Positions 41,633 to 51,660 are shown, numbered from the stretch's first letter. The stretch is DNA of 64,000 bases from Lepidostoma basale (GCA_022606425.2 JAHDVF020000493.1:744001-808000), one strand, 5' to 3'. Made by a program: numbers and translations. Notes: generated by a model from the letters alone, not told the origin.

Positions 41633-41979
41633 TGTGGTTTGCGAAAACTAGTGTTTTCAAAATGTGAAGTGAAACTGGTTTGGGAAACGCGTTATGCAAG
41701 GGTTAAGTTTTATCTAAAAGCACTTATGCTCTATTAAAACAATATTACGCAGTCGCTGAATATTAAACTTGTGGGACGTTTTAACCTTTGCGTGTCGCTA
41801 TGTCCAAGACAAACTGTGCAAAGTACAATGTCAGGGGCGACTCAATAAACCCACTCTAGAGTCATTCATCAGAACCGGACCAACTGTTGTAATTACAGCG
41901 ATAAAACCCTTTTTGATGGTAGGATTGCCGTTAAACGTTCGCAATGTCCAAATAAATTGTTTTGTATAATATATCATTA
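41633..41979. other. Unclassified stretch
   Basis: A 66-codon frame (41769-41969) with no recognisable domain; not shared with other parts of the window. Confidence 0.4.
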
Positions 41980-41990
41980 TAACTGTTATC

Positions 41991-42155
41991 AGCGGGAGAT
42001 GCCTATTGGTGGCGATGAGGTTCGCAACCCATCACACCGCGTCTCCCGCGGAGCGAAAAGAGAAGGATGGAGTGCCGCATCAGTAAAAGTGTGACAGTCC
42101 ATTCTTTCTGCCTACCCTTTCGGGGAGACGGCGTGATGGTGAGTTAGTTAGTTAG
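41991..42155 (+). mobile_element. SINE copy 6, truncated, with target duplication
   Basis: Starts in the structured core (AGCGGGAGATGCCTATTGG), then GTGTGACAGTCCATTCTTTC, GGCGTGATGGTGAGTTAG. TAACTGTTATC at 41980-41990 and 42156-42166. The shortness with a clean duplication shows target-primed insertion with early 5' stop. Confidence 0.86.
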
Positions 42156-42166
42156 TAACTGTTATC

Positions 42167-42425
42167 ATCTCAAAGATTAAATATAAAAATCTTCATAGGC
42201 AAGCAATGAGCATGGTTACATCAAGACAAACAGTACGATTCAAGCTTGCATTGAATGATACAATAATAGAACAAGTGATACATTTTAAGTACTTGGGTAA
42301 CAGTTTTTTCTGACATAGAACACTCTCGCTTCCTCAACATTCAAACATCGTATGAACGATGGCCGTCATTTATTAAATTTTGGGGAGAAGGCGTGATGAT
42401 TAGTTAGTAAGTTGAGACACACTTT
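42167..42425. mobile_element. Rearranged LINE-A copy 25
   Basis: 42325-42360 is LINE-A read on the minus strand (CTCTCGCTTCCTCAACATTC), and 42366-42420 is its end on the plus strand (GGGGAGAAGGCGTGATGATT, TTAGTTAG). An inverted 5' segment joined to a plus-strand 3' end fits twin priming. 42167-42320 holds nothing recognised. Confidence 0.6.
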
Positions 42426-42429
42426 GTTA

Positions 42430-42605
42430 AACATAATATTTTTACTAATTAATATAAATGAAAACGTCTGTCGTCTAGGAGTTTTATTATATTTTAGATG
42501 GAATGACATGTCATTCCATCTACAATATTATAAAATATAATAAAACTCCTAAAAGACAGACGTTTTCATTCATTTTAATTAGAGTTTTATATAATTGTTT
42601 AAAAA
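42430..42605. repeat. H-family palindrome, loop-less
   Basis: Near-perfect palindrome centred on GACATGTC (about 42508-42515): GAAAACGTCTGTCGTCTAGG, AGTTTTATTATATTTTAGAT, GGAATGACATGTCATTCC. It shares the TTTTAGATGGAATGAC variant with 43030-43190. Confidence 0.75.
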
Positions 42606-43029
42606 ATATATATAAAACCTGCGTAAGGCCTATACTGACATAAAGCATTGAGATCAGAGCGGATACCACAAGAACGAAGGCTAAAGTACGGGTGGCAGAT
42701 ATGAGGACGCTGAGGATGATAGCAGGAAAGACTATTCGCGATAGGGTGAGGAATACGGCCATCCGCGAGATCTGCAAGGTGGAGGATGTCGTGAGATGGG
42801 GCAGACAACGCAGAAGATACTGGAATGCGAACGTGCAGAGGATGGATCCCACCAGAATCCCACACGCTGTGGCGCATCAGATTCCTTCCGGCTGCCGTCC
42901 CCCCGGAAGACCGCCGAAGAAATGGAGAGATAGCTGGGAGTCAACCTCCCAAGAGAGGCCAGCCTGATTTCAGGAACAGACCGAAGATCTATAAGGAGAA
43001 GAAGAAGAAGAAGAGAAGAAGAAAAGGAA
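42606..43029 (+). mobile_element. LINE-C copy, intact C-terminal frame
   Basis: RADTTRTKAKVRVADMRTLR, MIAGKTIRDRVRNTAIREIC, KVEDVVRWGRQRRRYWNANV, QRMDPTRIPHAVAHQIPSGC, RPPGRPPKKWRDSWESTSQE, RPA, stop, then a 27-bp AAGAAG tail. Open over 91 codons from the ATG, with one stop before it. It lies between two H repeats of one subtype. Confidence 0.86.
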
Positions 43030-43190
43030 GGGAGTTTTATTATATTTTAGATGGAATGACATGTTTCGCCCTTTGAAGGCGAGACATGTCATTCCATCTA
43101 TTATAAAATATAATAAAACTACTAAAAGACAGACGTTTTCATTAATATAAATTAGAGTTTTACATAATTGTTTAAGAAACAATAAACAAA
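43030..43190. repeat. H-family palindrome copy
   Basis: GGGAGTTTTATTATATTTTA, GATGGAATGACATGTTTCGC, CCTTTGAAGGCGAGACATG, reverse arm, then GAGTTTTACATAATTGTTTA. Confidence 0.75.
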
Positions 43191-43735
43191 ATTTGTCGGT
43201 TGAAATCCTTCATCAGCTATTTCGTTATAATTAGTTGTTTTCACACAGAATTAAAAAATATTTTTAGATTGATCTTAAATGCAGTAATGCGATTAATGTC
43301 TTTCGAATAATATTCGACGCATCCACCGGGAACTTGTTCGCGTAATTTATGTAGTATTCCGCCAATCAAAAGGAGATTCCGATTGCAAATCGTCATTAAT
43401 AGTCAGTACCGATAACTGATGGTGGCGCAAAAGATCATTATAATTATCGTCTGTGACGAATGACGGATTTATCCAGCAGGAAAGCACCTCCGAGTTACGC
43501 AAGCGCAGTAAATCGTGTTTGCACTCGGGCTATCACATAAATCGACAAATAAATTAAAGAGCATTGCGCCATATCCCGTTCGGGTACTTCACAGATGAGT
43601 AAGCGGCGTCTCACGACAAACATAATTAAATATCACATATCACAGAAAAAATGAGACATTCAGTGCGAACCCGGCGCTTGTTATCGCAAAAGCGGAAATC
43701 ATAACCGTAAAAACATTTCAATGCAGCAAATTAAT
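43191..43735. other. Unique higher-GC island
   Basis: Non-repetitive in the window, with CTCCGAGTTACGCAAGCGC, TTCGACGCATCCACCGGG and several AATTA/ATTA-type words. Candidate host non-coding DNA; nothing coding is seen. Confidence 0.4.
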
Positions 43736-43737
43736 AA

Positions 43738-44640
43738 ATCAAATCAGTTTATCAACTCAAAAACATTACAAACAGCAAAATGTGTCATCTATTGAGTACA
43801 GGTAAAATATTATAAAAATACAATATAATACCATTCACTTTGTCATCGCAAACAAAAACCTATCCAAAAAAGCTAGAATGGCAGTGCACAATGGTGGTCT
43901 TCTACCGACCCTTATGTATGGAAGCGAAGCATGGAACTGGTAAAAGAAGGATGAAAGTAGAATAAATGCAGTAGAAATGAGATCTCTTAGACGAATGTGT
44001 GGATACTCTGTGTATGATAGAGTGTCGAATGAAAATATAAGAAGTGAATGTGGTGCGAATGATGGTGTCATGAAAAAAATTATGAAAGGATCATTAAGAT
44101 CCTTTGGACGTATGGAAAGAATGGATGAAGAAAGAATGGTAAAAAAATTATATGTTAATGATGTAAATGGAACCAGAAATAGAAGAGGGCCGAGGAAAAC
44201 GTGGCAGATCAAATAAATCAAATATTGAATGTCGACCATGTGAGGAGTCAGAGAAATCGACGCGCGTGCATGACACGATGTATGAATGTTGAGGAATCGA
44301 GAGAAATATGTCAGGAAAGAAAAGTGTGGCAGTCCATTCTTTCTGCCCACCCCTTCGGGGAGACGGCGTGATGGTTGGTTAGTTAGTTAGTCAATATAAT
44401 ACCAGGAACGCATTAGAGATGATTCAACATTAGGAAGACAGGATACTTTATTTTTACTAATATGAAAAACGTCGATCTGCGAGGAGACCGCGTGCAGCAG
44501 ACTAATTGCCCTTCCCACCGGTGTCACCAGAGGCAGATTGTTATGGCTGCCGGTAGGTAAAAAAATCTGTGCTGTCGCTGTCGGAGATATCTATCAGGGA
44601 CAAAAAGACCAACATCCTCTAGCTCGGCCAAGTTCCGAGT
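43738..44640 (-). mobile_element. LINE-B copy 5, split by LINE-A
   Basis: Tail and 3' UTR at 43738-43832, coding end at 44404-44640 on the minus strand (RYLRQRQHRFFYLPAAITIC-like, GRAISLLHAVSSQIDVF). Interrupted by LINE-A 43833-44391. Confidence 0.82.
43833..44391 (+). mobile_element. LINE-A copy 26, nested, 12-bp target duplication
   Basis: FVIANKNLSKKARMAVHNGG, LLPTLMYGSEAWNW, stop (TAA), KDESRINAVEMRSLRRMCGY, SVYDRVSNENIRSECGANDG, FGRMERMDEERMVKKLYVND, VNGTRNRRGPRKTWQ, one shift, NRRACMTRCMNVEESREICQ, ERKVWQSILSAHPFGETA, stop, TTGGTTAGTTAG. CAATATAATACC at 43821-43832 and 44392-44403. Its 5' end is within a few bases of the equivalent point in the copy at 54071. Confidence 0.9.
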
Positions 44641-44644
44641 TCCG

Positions 44645-44800
44645 AGTTAATTGTGAAACATGTCATTCCCATAAAATAAAATAAAACTTCTATATTCTCC
44701 CATAGTCATACTCTAAATTTTCCGACTGAGGGTTTCCATGGTTTCCTCAGCTGTAAGGCAAATGTCGGAACATATATATTGTAGACAGCCCATACACCCC
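44645..44800. repeat. H arm and repeat Y
   Basis: 44645-44695 is an H arm (GTGAAACATGTCATTCCCAT). 44715-44775 is repeat Y (CGACTGAGGGTTTCCATGG) as at 8808. Confidence 0.5.
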
Positions 44801-44939
44801 AAAGCTTGACTGAGTCAGTTATGGTGACATGAAATTAAATACAAAATATTGACAGGATAATTTATAATAATTAATAATATACTTGAGATAGCCACCAAAG
44901 AGGATCATGTATATTATGGAAACAAAAAAATATGTCCAC

Positions 44940-45242
44940 ATGTCCCTTAGATGGTTTGGACATATAGTACAAATGGAGAAGAATGGTCAAAATCTTGTAT
45001 AAAAGCTGTGTTAATGGAAAGTGACGCCGTGGAAGACCAAGGAAAGCATGACATGACCAAATTAATTAAATACTAAATGGCGGCTACATTCGAAATCGGA
45101 AAAATCGATGAGCGTGCATGTTACGATGTATAAATATAGAGGAAGCTAGAGAAGTATGTCAGGACAGAGCAGTATGGCGATCCATCTTCTCTGCCTACCC
45201 CTCCGGGAAAACGGCGTGATGGTTAGTTAATTAGTTAGTTAC
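44940..45242 (+). mobile_element. LINE-A copy 27
   Basis: LRWFGHIVQMEKNGQNL, RRGRPRKA.HDQIN, GYIRNRKNR, RACMLRCINIEEAREVCQDR, AVWRSIFSAYPSGKTA, stop, TTAGTTAATTAGTTAG. Frameshifts near 44975 and 45060. Starts at the AGATGGTTTGG breakpoint. Confidence 0.82.
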
Positions 45243-45334
45243 GATATAAATAAAACTTAAAAAACAGACGTTTTTAATCGTGTTTATTCTTTAATGTGGA
45301 GTTTTACATCATTGTTCTAGAGCAATTAATGATA
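45243..45334. repeat. H-family half copy
   Basis: ATAAAACTTAAAAAACAGAC, GTTTTTAATCGTGTTTATTC, GGAGTTTTACATCATTGTTC. Confidence 0.6.
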
Positions 45335-45428
45335 CAAGATCTGTTGGACGGTCTTTAAGGCGATGCATGAAATGGCATCAGCCTCTTTATCTGAACTCTG
45401 CATCACCGAGAACCTGATTACCCGTTAC
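45335..45428 (+). mobile_element. LINE-L (L2/CR1-like) fragment
   Basis: TVFKAMHEMASASLSELCIT + ENLITRYP matches the LINE-L peptide at 47755-48171 (VFKALHGMAPNDVSELCITD). Short piece. Confidence 0.65.
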
Positions 45429-45429
45429 C

Positions 45430-45582
45430 CGCCGCTTACCCGAATCTGTTTAGGACGCAGCGGCGCCCCTTGGTCAGCTTCGCTCAAACAATCCCTAGGC
45501 CCGCCCCCCATCCACGCAGGACTTAAAAAGCAAATAGCAAAAAGGGTATCTAGGCCAAATTTAATCCAGTCCAATTTCAATC
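45430..45582. repeat. Repeat Z copy 3
   Basis: GGACGCAGCGGCGCCCCTTG, GTCAGCTTCGCTCAAACAAT, CCCTAGGCCCGCCCC: same order as 13600 and 14625. Confidence 0.55.
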
Positions 45583-45768
45583 CACTTCTATGTCCCAATC
45601 TAACAAAACATGGTACATGATTTTATGGCCTATTATAAAATTATGACAGCGTGTGGGATGGGAGAGAAAACTTGGAATGATGAGAGACAAATAAAAAAAA
45701 ACTTAAGTAACTAGAGAAAACAGTCCTGGAAACTAGGGACAGGAGCACAGGGAACCTAACATTTTAAT
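45583..45768 (+). repeat. Repeat V copy 2
   Basis: TATGTCCCAATCTAACAAAA, GGTACATGATTTTATGGCC, GTGTGGGATGGGAGAGAAAA, as at 27241. Confidence 0.55.
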
Positions 45769-45985
45769 GTGTTTAATTTAAAAAGAAAATTGATTCAAGA
45801 GGTAAGAACGGGACCCCCGCAAGGTGCCCCCTCTCCCCCGACGAGGAGACCCCGACACCCCCTCAAAGGGGCGGATGTACGACACAAGACGACGACTTCC
45901 GGCAAGATAGTCGGCAGAAAAACCCACCAGTGCGATCCAGGAACAGCAGCCCCGGTGATCGAGATTCTACAAATAAATTAAAGAG
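45769..45985 (+). other. GC-rich patch with an unassigned 70-codon frame
   Basis: Strikingly C-rich compared with its surroundings (CCCCCGCAAGGTGCCCCCTC, CCGACGAGGAGACCCCGAC). The frame 45769-45981 reads PPTRRPRHPLKGADVRHKTT, SGKIVGRKTHQCDPGTAAPV. It has the basic, proline-rich look of a LINE ORF1/gag-like N-terminus, but I cannot assign it. There is no ribosome-site or splice evidence. Confidence 0.35.
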
Positions 45986-46027
45986 TACAAAAATGTGAGG
46001 CAGTCTACATTGCGATCAGCAATGGGT

Positions 46028-46140
46028 AGATTGTCTGGACTTGGACTTGGATCTTCTGGCTTACAGAGGTTCAGCTAATGTGGCTATTCCTCTTACGTCT
46101 GATGGGTACATTGTTGGAAGGTGATTTGGTGGGTTGTCTG
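46028..46140 (-). mobile_element. LINE-J 3' UTR
   Basis: On the minus strand CCACCAAATCACCTTCCAAC, CATCAGACGTAAGAGGAATA, GCCAGAAGATCCAAGTCC match the 3' UTR of 37515-37943. Confidence 0.75.
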
Positions 46141-46684
46141 TGCAGAACTTTTGCTATAGCTCTCTCATCAACCTGAAATAATCTTCCTACAGACCGGAAA
46201 TGAAAAAAAATCCATATATATTAATTTTGAATACTTATTTTTAGTTTACATAATACTTTTTTACACTAAAAATATGTTTTATTATTACGTAATAAAATAG
46301 TTTTTAATTGTATAATAAAAAACATGTAGAAAAAACAAGCCTAATTTATGTATTCACTATTCATAAACTATAGATAATAGGCAAATATAACTGTTTTAAT
46401 GTCAATGGAATGCTTAACCTCTTGGGTCCAGATGACCATAATTCCAAGATCTGGTGGCGTGAAAATAAATTCTATAAATTGATTCCTTTTTATATTTTAA
46501 AACAATTTTGAGGTTCAGAGGACAAACATCCTTAACATATTTTCAATTAATTGTCTTCTTTATCTCCTTTATGTAGAACTTGCGATTTGTTATAGTAATG
46601 AGGATATGAAACTTGGTCCTGTGATGAAGACGTCCAGCTTTCAATTAATTTTATTTATATAAATTATTTTCATTCAGTGGACAG
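46141..46684. other. AT-rich spacer
   Basis: Nothing recognised. Confidence 0.55.
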
Positions 46685-46797
46685 GAATAACAAGAGTTTA
46701 GAGCCTGTTCCAAGTGGCGCAGGAAAGAGATGCATTTGCTGCAGTGATCGCCAACGTTGGGGGGGACCTGACACAGTACCGAAAGAAGAAGTAGTTA
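46685..46797 (+). mobile_element. LINE-F 3' end
   Basis: NKSLEPVPSGAGKRCICC in one frame, and EFRACSKWRRKEMHLLQ..IANVGGDLTQYRKKK in others: GTGATCGCCAACGTTGGGGG is the LINE-F end, with an AAGAAGAAG tail. Confidence 0.7.
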
Positions 46798-46834
46798 AAA
46801 AAACATCGTTTTACTTCATTTCTATTTGAAAAAA

Positions 46835-46965
46835 GAATGGTTAAATTATATAGGTTCGTTAACGATGTGAATGAAGTACAGAGACGAGGAAGACAGAGGA
46901 AAATATGACATAACCAAATAAATAAAATTTTAAGGTTCGACCATATTAGAAGTCGGATATTATTG
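46835..46965 (+). mobile_element. LINE-A copy 28 (middle part)
   Basis: KRMVKLYRFVNDVNEVQRRG, RQRKI.HNQINKILRFDHI, RSR: degraded, one stop, no tail. Confidence 0.68.
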
Positions 46966-47520
46966 TCGGATTTAGTTAATAAAACTAGCACATACATTTT
47001 TTTATATATTTGAGAATAGGATTTTTAATAAATTTGTTTATAAAAAACACCTTAATTATTTTTCTCGCGCACCTAAAATTATGATTGCATACCAAACAGA
47101 CAAATCAAACAGAAAAATTGGCCAGTTTTGGCTCAGTTCATTGGACCGGCGGGTAATTAAGCCCAGTTATTGACTGGCCTGACCTTGAGGGTTACGCGGC
47201 ATGAAATGATAAAAGATATTCAATAATGAGATAGAAATCTCTTATTTATAATACCAATCTGGCTGGGATTCTCTTATTTATTCACAACAGACGCAAGAAA
47301 AGAAATATTTCAATTAATAATCGAAGCATAGACAATTATTAGGGGTCCGTTTAACAATCTATCAGCCGGCAGCCTCCCGCTGCGGATCCGTTTCACGCTT
47401 AGATCCTCTACGAGGCGATTGCGTCTCGGTCCTTATTATTATTTTTGTTTATTGGACTTAGTGGAATCTGACTGGATTCGAATTTCAAATTTGGAATAAT
47501 ACAATCGTTTTCTATTAATA
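46966..47520. other. Unique island
   Basis: 47120-47440 contains higher-GC, non-repetitive DNA (GGACCGGCGGGTAATTAAGC, CAGCCGGCAGCCTCCCGCTG). No gene seen. Candidate host regulatory or intronic sequence. Confidence 0.4.
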
Positions 47521-47524
47521 ACGT

Positions 47525-48262
47525 AAGTTTAATAATAATAATAATATGCTAACTTTTGAAGCGCCGTTTTTGTGATGTAATCACCTCAAGAGCGCATTAA
47601 GATTTGTTTTAAATCTAAAAATCTAAATGTGAACGCTGCATCTGATTTTCGCGATTAGTTAGAAAGTATAGTAGAACAAAGTATAAATGTTTAAATTGGG
47701 TATGAAATATGAAAAAGATCGGTTTCAGTTTAGATCTGAAATCTGTCGAATCATTTATGCATCTGAGGTGTAAGAGAGATTGTTCCAAGCTGATGGACCG
47801 GCTACCGCAAACACTCGATCCCCGAAATTTGTACTAGGGTAACGCTTTGGCTCAACTAATATTCCAATTGCCGAGGAGTTCGCAGAGCGAAATGTGGATT
47901 TCCTTGTATTTAGGCTGTCCGTTATACAGAGTTCAGATACATCATTTGGAGCCATTCCATGTAGCGCTTTGAAGACTGTCCAGCAGAGATTATACTGGAT
48001 TCTTTCTGGACTTTTAAGCCAGTGAAGTTCTTTGAGATGTTGTGTTATATGGGACTTTTTTGGAATACCTTTAATGAGTCTTGCTGCTGCATTGAACGCA
48101 GATTGAAGTTTGTTTACTTGTTGTTTTGGAATGTTTGCATAAATTCCATTACAATAATCAAGTCGTGACACAACGAAGGAATTTACAAGAGTTTTGAAAG
48201 TGTCATGGGGAATACTCCTTTTGACGGATTTTAATCGTCCTAGGTGGAAGAAACTAGCGCTT
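47525..48262 (-). mobile_element. LINE-L copy (L2/CR1-like), long
   Basis: Minus-strand frame from about 48262: FFHLGRLKSVKRSIPHDTFK, TLVNSFVVSRLDYCNGIYAN, IPKQQVNKLQSAFNAAARLI, KGIPKKSHITQHLKELHWLK, YNLCWTVFKALHGMAPNDVS, ELCITDSLN, FGDRVFAVAGPSAWNNLSYT. SRLDYCN, AARL, HI...L..LHWL, FKALHG and GP.AWN are the conserved C-terminal words of the CR1/L2 group. A 230-bp 3' UTR ends in an ATT repeat. About 165 codons without a stop, so relatively young. Confidence 0.88.
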
Positions 48263-48654
48263 TAACGAAATAAACAAGGAATATAAATAAATTTATAAGA
48301 AAATGAAGTATTTAATATTTATTTAAGTAACAAGTGTCGTCTTACAAGGACATTACCTGCTGTATTGCATATGTTTGATAATGTGTTAGCAATGAGAAAC
48401 ATATCATTCATATAAAATACAATAAAACTTCTAGAAAACAGTCTTTTTTGTCATATGAAGCACTCACTTTGTGGATTAACGTTTTAAACAACACTTTGAA
48501 TTTAAACACAGTATAGTTACCTTAATTGATGTGAACTTTGCTTGGATCCAAACTCCATCAAAGCAATATAATAACTGATGAAGTTTGGTTCGATACACTT
48601 ACATATATTATATAATATATATCAAATATTTATATTAACTCGATACAATTAGCT
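48263..48654. repeat. H half copy and AT-rich spacer
   Basis: 48360-48450 is an H arm with GATAATGTGTTAGC and AAACATATCATTC. The rest is AT-rich and unassigned. Confidence 0.5.
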
Positions 48655-48805
48655 ATTGTTTCTTGAACAATGAGGTAAATCTGTACATTAAATATGTAAT
48701 ACGAATGAAATTTGATAATGCCTTAGACAGGAGAAACATGTCATCAAATAAAATATGAAACTTTTATAAAACAGACGTGTTCATTCGCATTAATTAACGA
48801 ATGAA
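48655..48805. repeat. H-family copy, worn
   Basis: GTTTCTTGAACAATGAGGTA, TTTGATAATGCCTTAGACAG, GAGAAACATGTCATC, GACGTGTTCATTCGC. Confidence 0.6.
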
Positions 48806-49215
48806 AGCATCTGTCTTCTAGAAATTTAATTAAATATGTAGTTTATGGGAATGACATGTTTTGCATCTCTAAGGCATTATCAAAAGTTATTTGATAATAA
48901 TAAAAAAATGTTATTTGAACTTTCATGGTATGTTATAAATAATAATATGTTTTTTCAGTAAAATGGCTTCGACCGGTATCATCAGCTTGCTGCCATAATG
49001 TCTTAGAATGGCGTAATATTTCATTACCATAAATAATAATAAAACTATCGCGAGAAAATACAATCAATTGTAATAGTATTTATAACTATATTTATAACTA
49101 ATTTATTTTTATTTTTAAACAGTTTATAAATAAAACATCTAGAAAACAGACGTTTTTTTCGATCGTAATTATTATTTAATATGGAGTTTTACATCATCCT
49201 TCAAGAAACAATAAA
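48806..49215. repeat. H-family copy with F4 piece inside
   Basis: H arms at 48806-48900 and 49000-49215. In between, 48955-49005 has GGCTTCGACCGGTATCATC and AGCTTGCTGCC, a scrambled F4 core. Confidence 0.55.
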
Positions 49216-49784
49216 TATGAAAAAAAATTATTTTTTTAATAGTTATTAAAAAGTACAATATATTTCAAAGGCAAATTGAATTCTGGCGGTTATATCGTAA
49301 TCATCTCGTGAACACAACAAACACTTCTTTCCCTATCAATCGTAGGGTTTAATCGACAAATTGGTTCACTTCTGGATGATTTATTGAAATCCTCCGAACT
49401 TACCCACGTGAAACCAAAATCAAATCAATTTTGATGTATCGTCTTGAATTCTTGTCACAGCGGCTATTCACTTCATCCTCTTGCTCACATTACTATATTA
49501 CCTATTAACTCTAGTTCCCTTAATACAGAATCAAATTTATAGATTCACGCACTCGAGTAGCAGTTTCCATCTCACAAAAACAACTAAAAACATTATTTTA
49601 CTAAACAAATAAAACTTTTTACTTTGTTGCTTGTATTGCTCGTTAATTTTTAATTGTTCGGTTTAATGCGGATGTTTGGATCAAGACTAAACATTTTTTT
49701 AAAGCAGGGGTGTAACTTGCAACAAGAAACAAAGTATAGTTGATAGTTGGTTTTATTTTTCGAATTAAATTTGCAAGATTCTAC
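49216..49784. other. AT-rich spacer
   Basis: Nothing recognised. Confidence 0.5.
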
Positions 49785-50200
49785 TTATTCTTCTTTTAAT
49801 AGATCTGACGATCTGTGACCCAGAAATCATGTCGAGTTCCAGCTGTCCTTCCATCTCTTAGGCGGTCTTCCAGGTGGGCGGTGTCCGGAGGGGCTTTCAT
49901 AAGCGCTTGTATATGCAATCTCTAATCTATCACCATCCATTCGGGCTACATGGTCCCTCCAATATCTTATTCTAGATCTACTCCACTGAATGATATCCTA
50001 TATTTCGCAAGTTTTTCTTATGTCTGCGTTGCGGACACGATTTCGGAGAGTTTTTCCTGTAATTGATCTTAGGACCTTTATCTCCGATGTTCTTAGTAGA
50101 CTCTTGGTTCGCACAGCGTCGGCCCGCGTCTCTACAGCGTACGTCATGATAGGTCGCACGCATGTATTACAAATTCTGATATGCATGTGCTTGTTCTTCT
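49785..50200 (-). mobile_element. LINE-C copy
   Basis: Minus strand: IRICNTCVRPIMTYAVETRA, DAVRTKSLLRTSEIKVLRSI, TGKTLRNRVRNADIRKTCEI, stop, then RYWRDHVARMD, GRPPKRWKDSW-like with breaks, and a short tail at the left. Confidence 0.82.
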
Positions 50201-50451
50201 AGACCAGATTCTTCAGGCACCCTGACCCGGCAGAGGCTTAACTGACTTGTTCTCGTACTTCGGTATATAGGTCATTATGGCTGCAGATCTCTACTTCCAA
50301 ATATCTGAAACTCATTACTTGCTCCACAGGTTACACGTCAACAAGCTTCTTGAGAATTTACAATACGTTTTCACAGAAGAAAAGATCTACATTCTAGTAA
50401 TTATTTGAATATTGCTTGAACAATGGTGGTAAAACCCATTATAACTTACTA
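50201..50451. other. Spacer
   Basis: Probably LINE-C upstream sequence in part (CTTCGGTATATAGGTCATTA), not supported further. Confidence 0.35.
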
Positions 50452-50536
50452 AACCTCACGCCTTCTCTCCGAAAGGGTAGGCAGAAAGATTGTCACATAT
50501 AACCGATGCGGCACTCCATCCTTCTCTTTTCGCAAA
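50452..50536 (-). mobile_element. SINE copy 7 (3' end)
   Basis: CTCACGCCTTCTCTCCGAAA, GGGTAGGCAGAAAGATTGTC, ACCGATGCGGCACTCCATCC: the LINE-like end plus the first part of the core, minus strand; tail worn. Confidence 0.7.
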
Positions 50537-50554
50537 ATCTATTATAAATAACAT

Positions 50555-50892
50555 AATATTTATTGTTTCTTGAACAGTGATGTAAAAGTCCAAATTAAAT
50601 AATTAATAAGAATGAAAAAGTATATTCTTTAGAAGTTTTATTATATTTTATGGTAATGACATGTTTCGCCTTTACCAACGTGTTTTATAATGTTCGGCGA
50701 TGATATAATTCGCATAAAATATTATTATATATAATAAAACTATTAGATAACGAAAAGTTAGATTTTTTATTACATTTGATGAAAATGGCATCATCGTCGA
50801 ACATTACCAAATGCCTAAGCAAGGTGAAACATGTCATTCACATAAAATATAATACATTTATAGAAAACAATATTTTTCATTCATATTTTTTT
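50555..50892. repeat. H-family copies, two overlapping
   Basis: TTTCTTGAACAGTGATGTAA, AGAAGTTTTATTATATTTTA, GACATGTTTCGCC, then GGTGAAACATGTCATTCAC. Confidence 0.62.
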
Positions 50893-50939
50893 TTTCGTCT
50901 GAAGACTTATTAATTTTTATAGAAATTATATTAATCTTC

Positions 50940-51125
50940 TTAACTAACTAAATAACCATCATGCCGTCTCCTCGAAGGGGTAGGCAGAAATAGGCAGAAT
51001 AATGGACTGCCACACTTTTTTCCTTACGTAATTCTCTCGCATTCACGTGGCCGATATTCAATAAACGAATTTGTTTCCGCGTTCTTCCTCTATTTAATTT
51101 TTTTATATCGTTCATTGCTATGTCA
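50940..51125 (-). mobile_element. LINE-A copy 29
   Basis: Minus strand: NRGRTRKQIRLLNIGHVNAR, a deletion removing the MTRCMN block, then ELRKEKSVAVHYSAYFCLPL (shifted), GACGGCATGATGG, TTAGTTAAG tail. Confidence 0.72.
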
Positions 51126-51244
51126 TTATCTAATATTTCATCTTGTTGAGGCTTCATCTAACAATTTTACGTTTTTTGCCCTAGCAAGGAGGAACATTAC
51201 CACTCCCATCTAAATTAATAAAAATTATAAATAACAGGTAATTC

Positions 51245-51660
51245 ATAAATTGTACATATTAAGTCTTCCAAAATATTTGTGTGACCGGGCTGCTTACAAT
51301 TATGAAATAAATGGGTACCCAACGAGAGACAAAACAAATTTTAAAATTAATAGAACATTTTCAAGGGGTTCCGAAAACACATTTTTGTACAAGGGTTTGA
51401 AAGTATTTAATAGCTTGCCGCAAGTCATGAAGGACTCCGCACAAATTCCGCAACCAATGTATAGTGTACGTCCGGTCACATTTTTAAGTTTTAAAGTTAT
51501 TAATTTTTTTCTTATTGTTAAATTTCTTCTTTGTGTGTTTTGTGCCTAATTGGGCTTTTTAAATTTGTTTTCATTATAAATTTAACTATAATATATTTAA
51601 AAATGTCATATATTAGTTGTAAGAAATATGTAATCTTTTGTAATTAAATAAAGAAATATA
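51245..51660 (+). mobile_element. LINE-P C-terminus and 3' UTR
   Basis: CDRAAYNYEINGYPTRDKTN, FKINRTFSRGSENTFLYKGL, KVFNSLPQVMKDSAQI: the YxTR..N.....R......L.YKG...YNSLP arrangement found at the end of many LINE RT proteins. 3' UTR ends ATTAAATAAAGAAATATATA. Confidence 0.72.

Noticed and set aside
42582..43040. GAGTTTTAT on both sides of LINE-C as its target duplication
   Set aside because: The word is part of the H repeat on each side and the LINE-C boundaries do not coincide with it.
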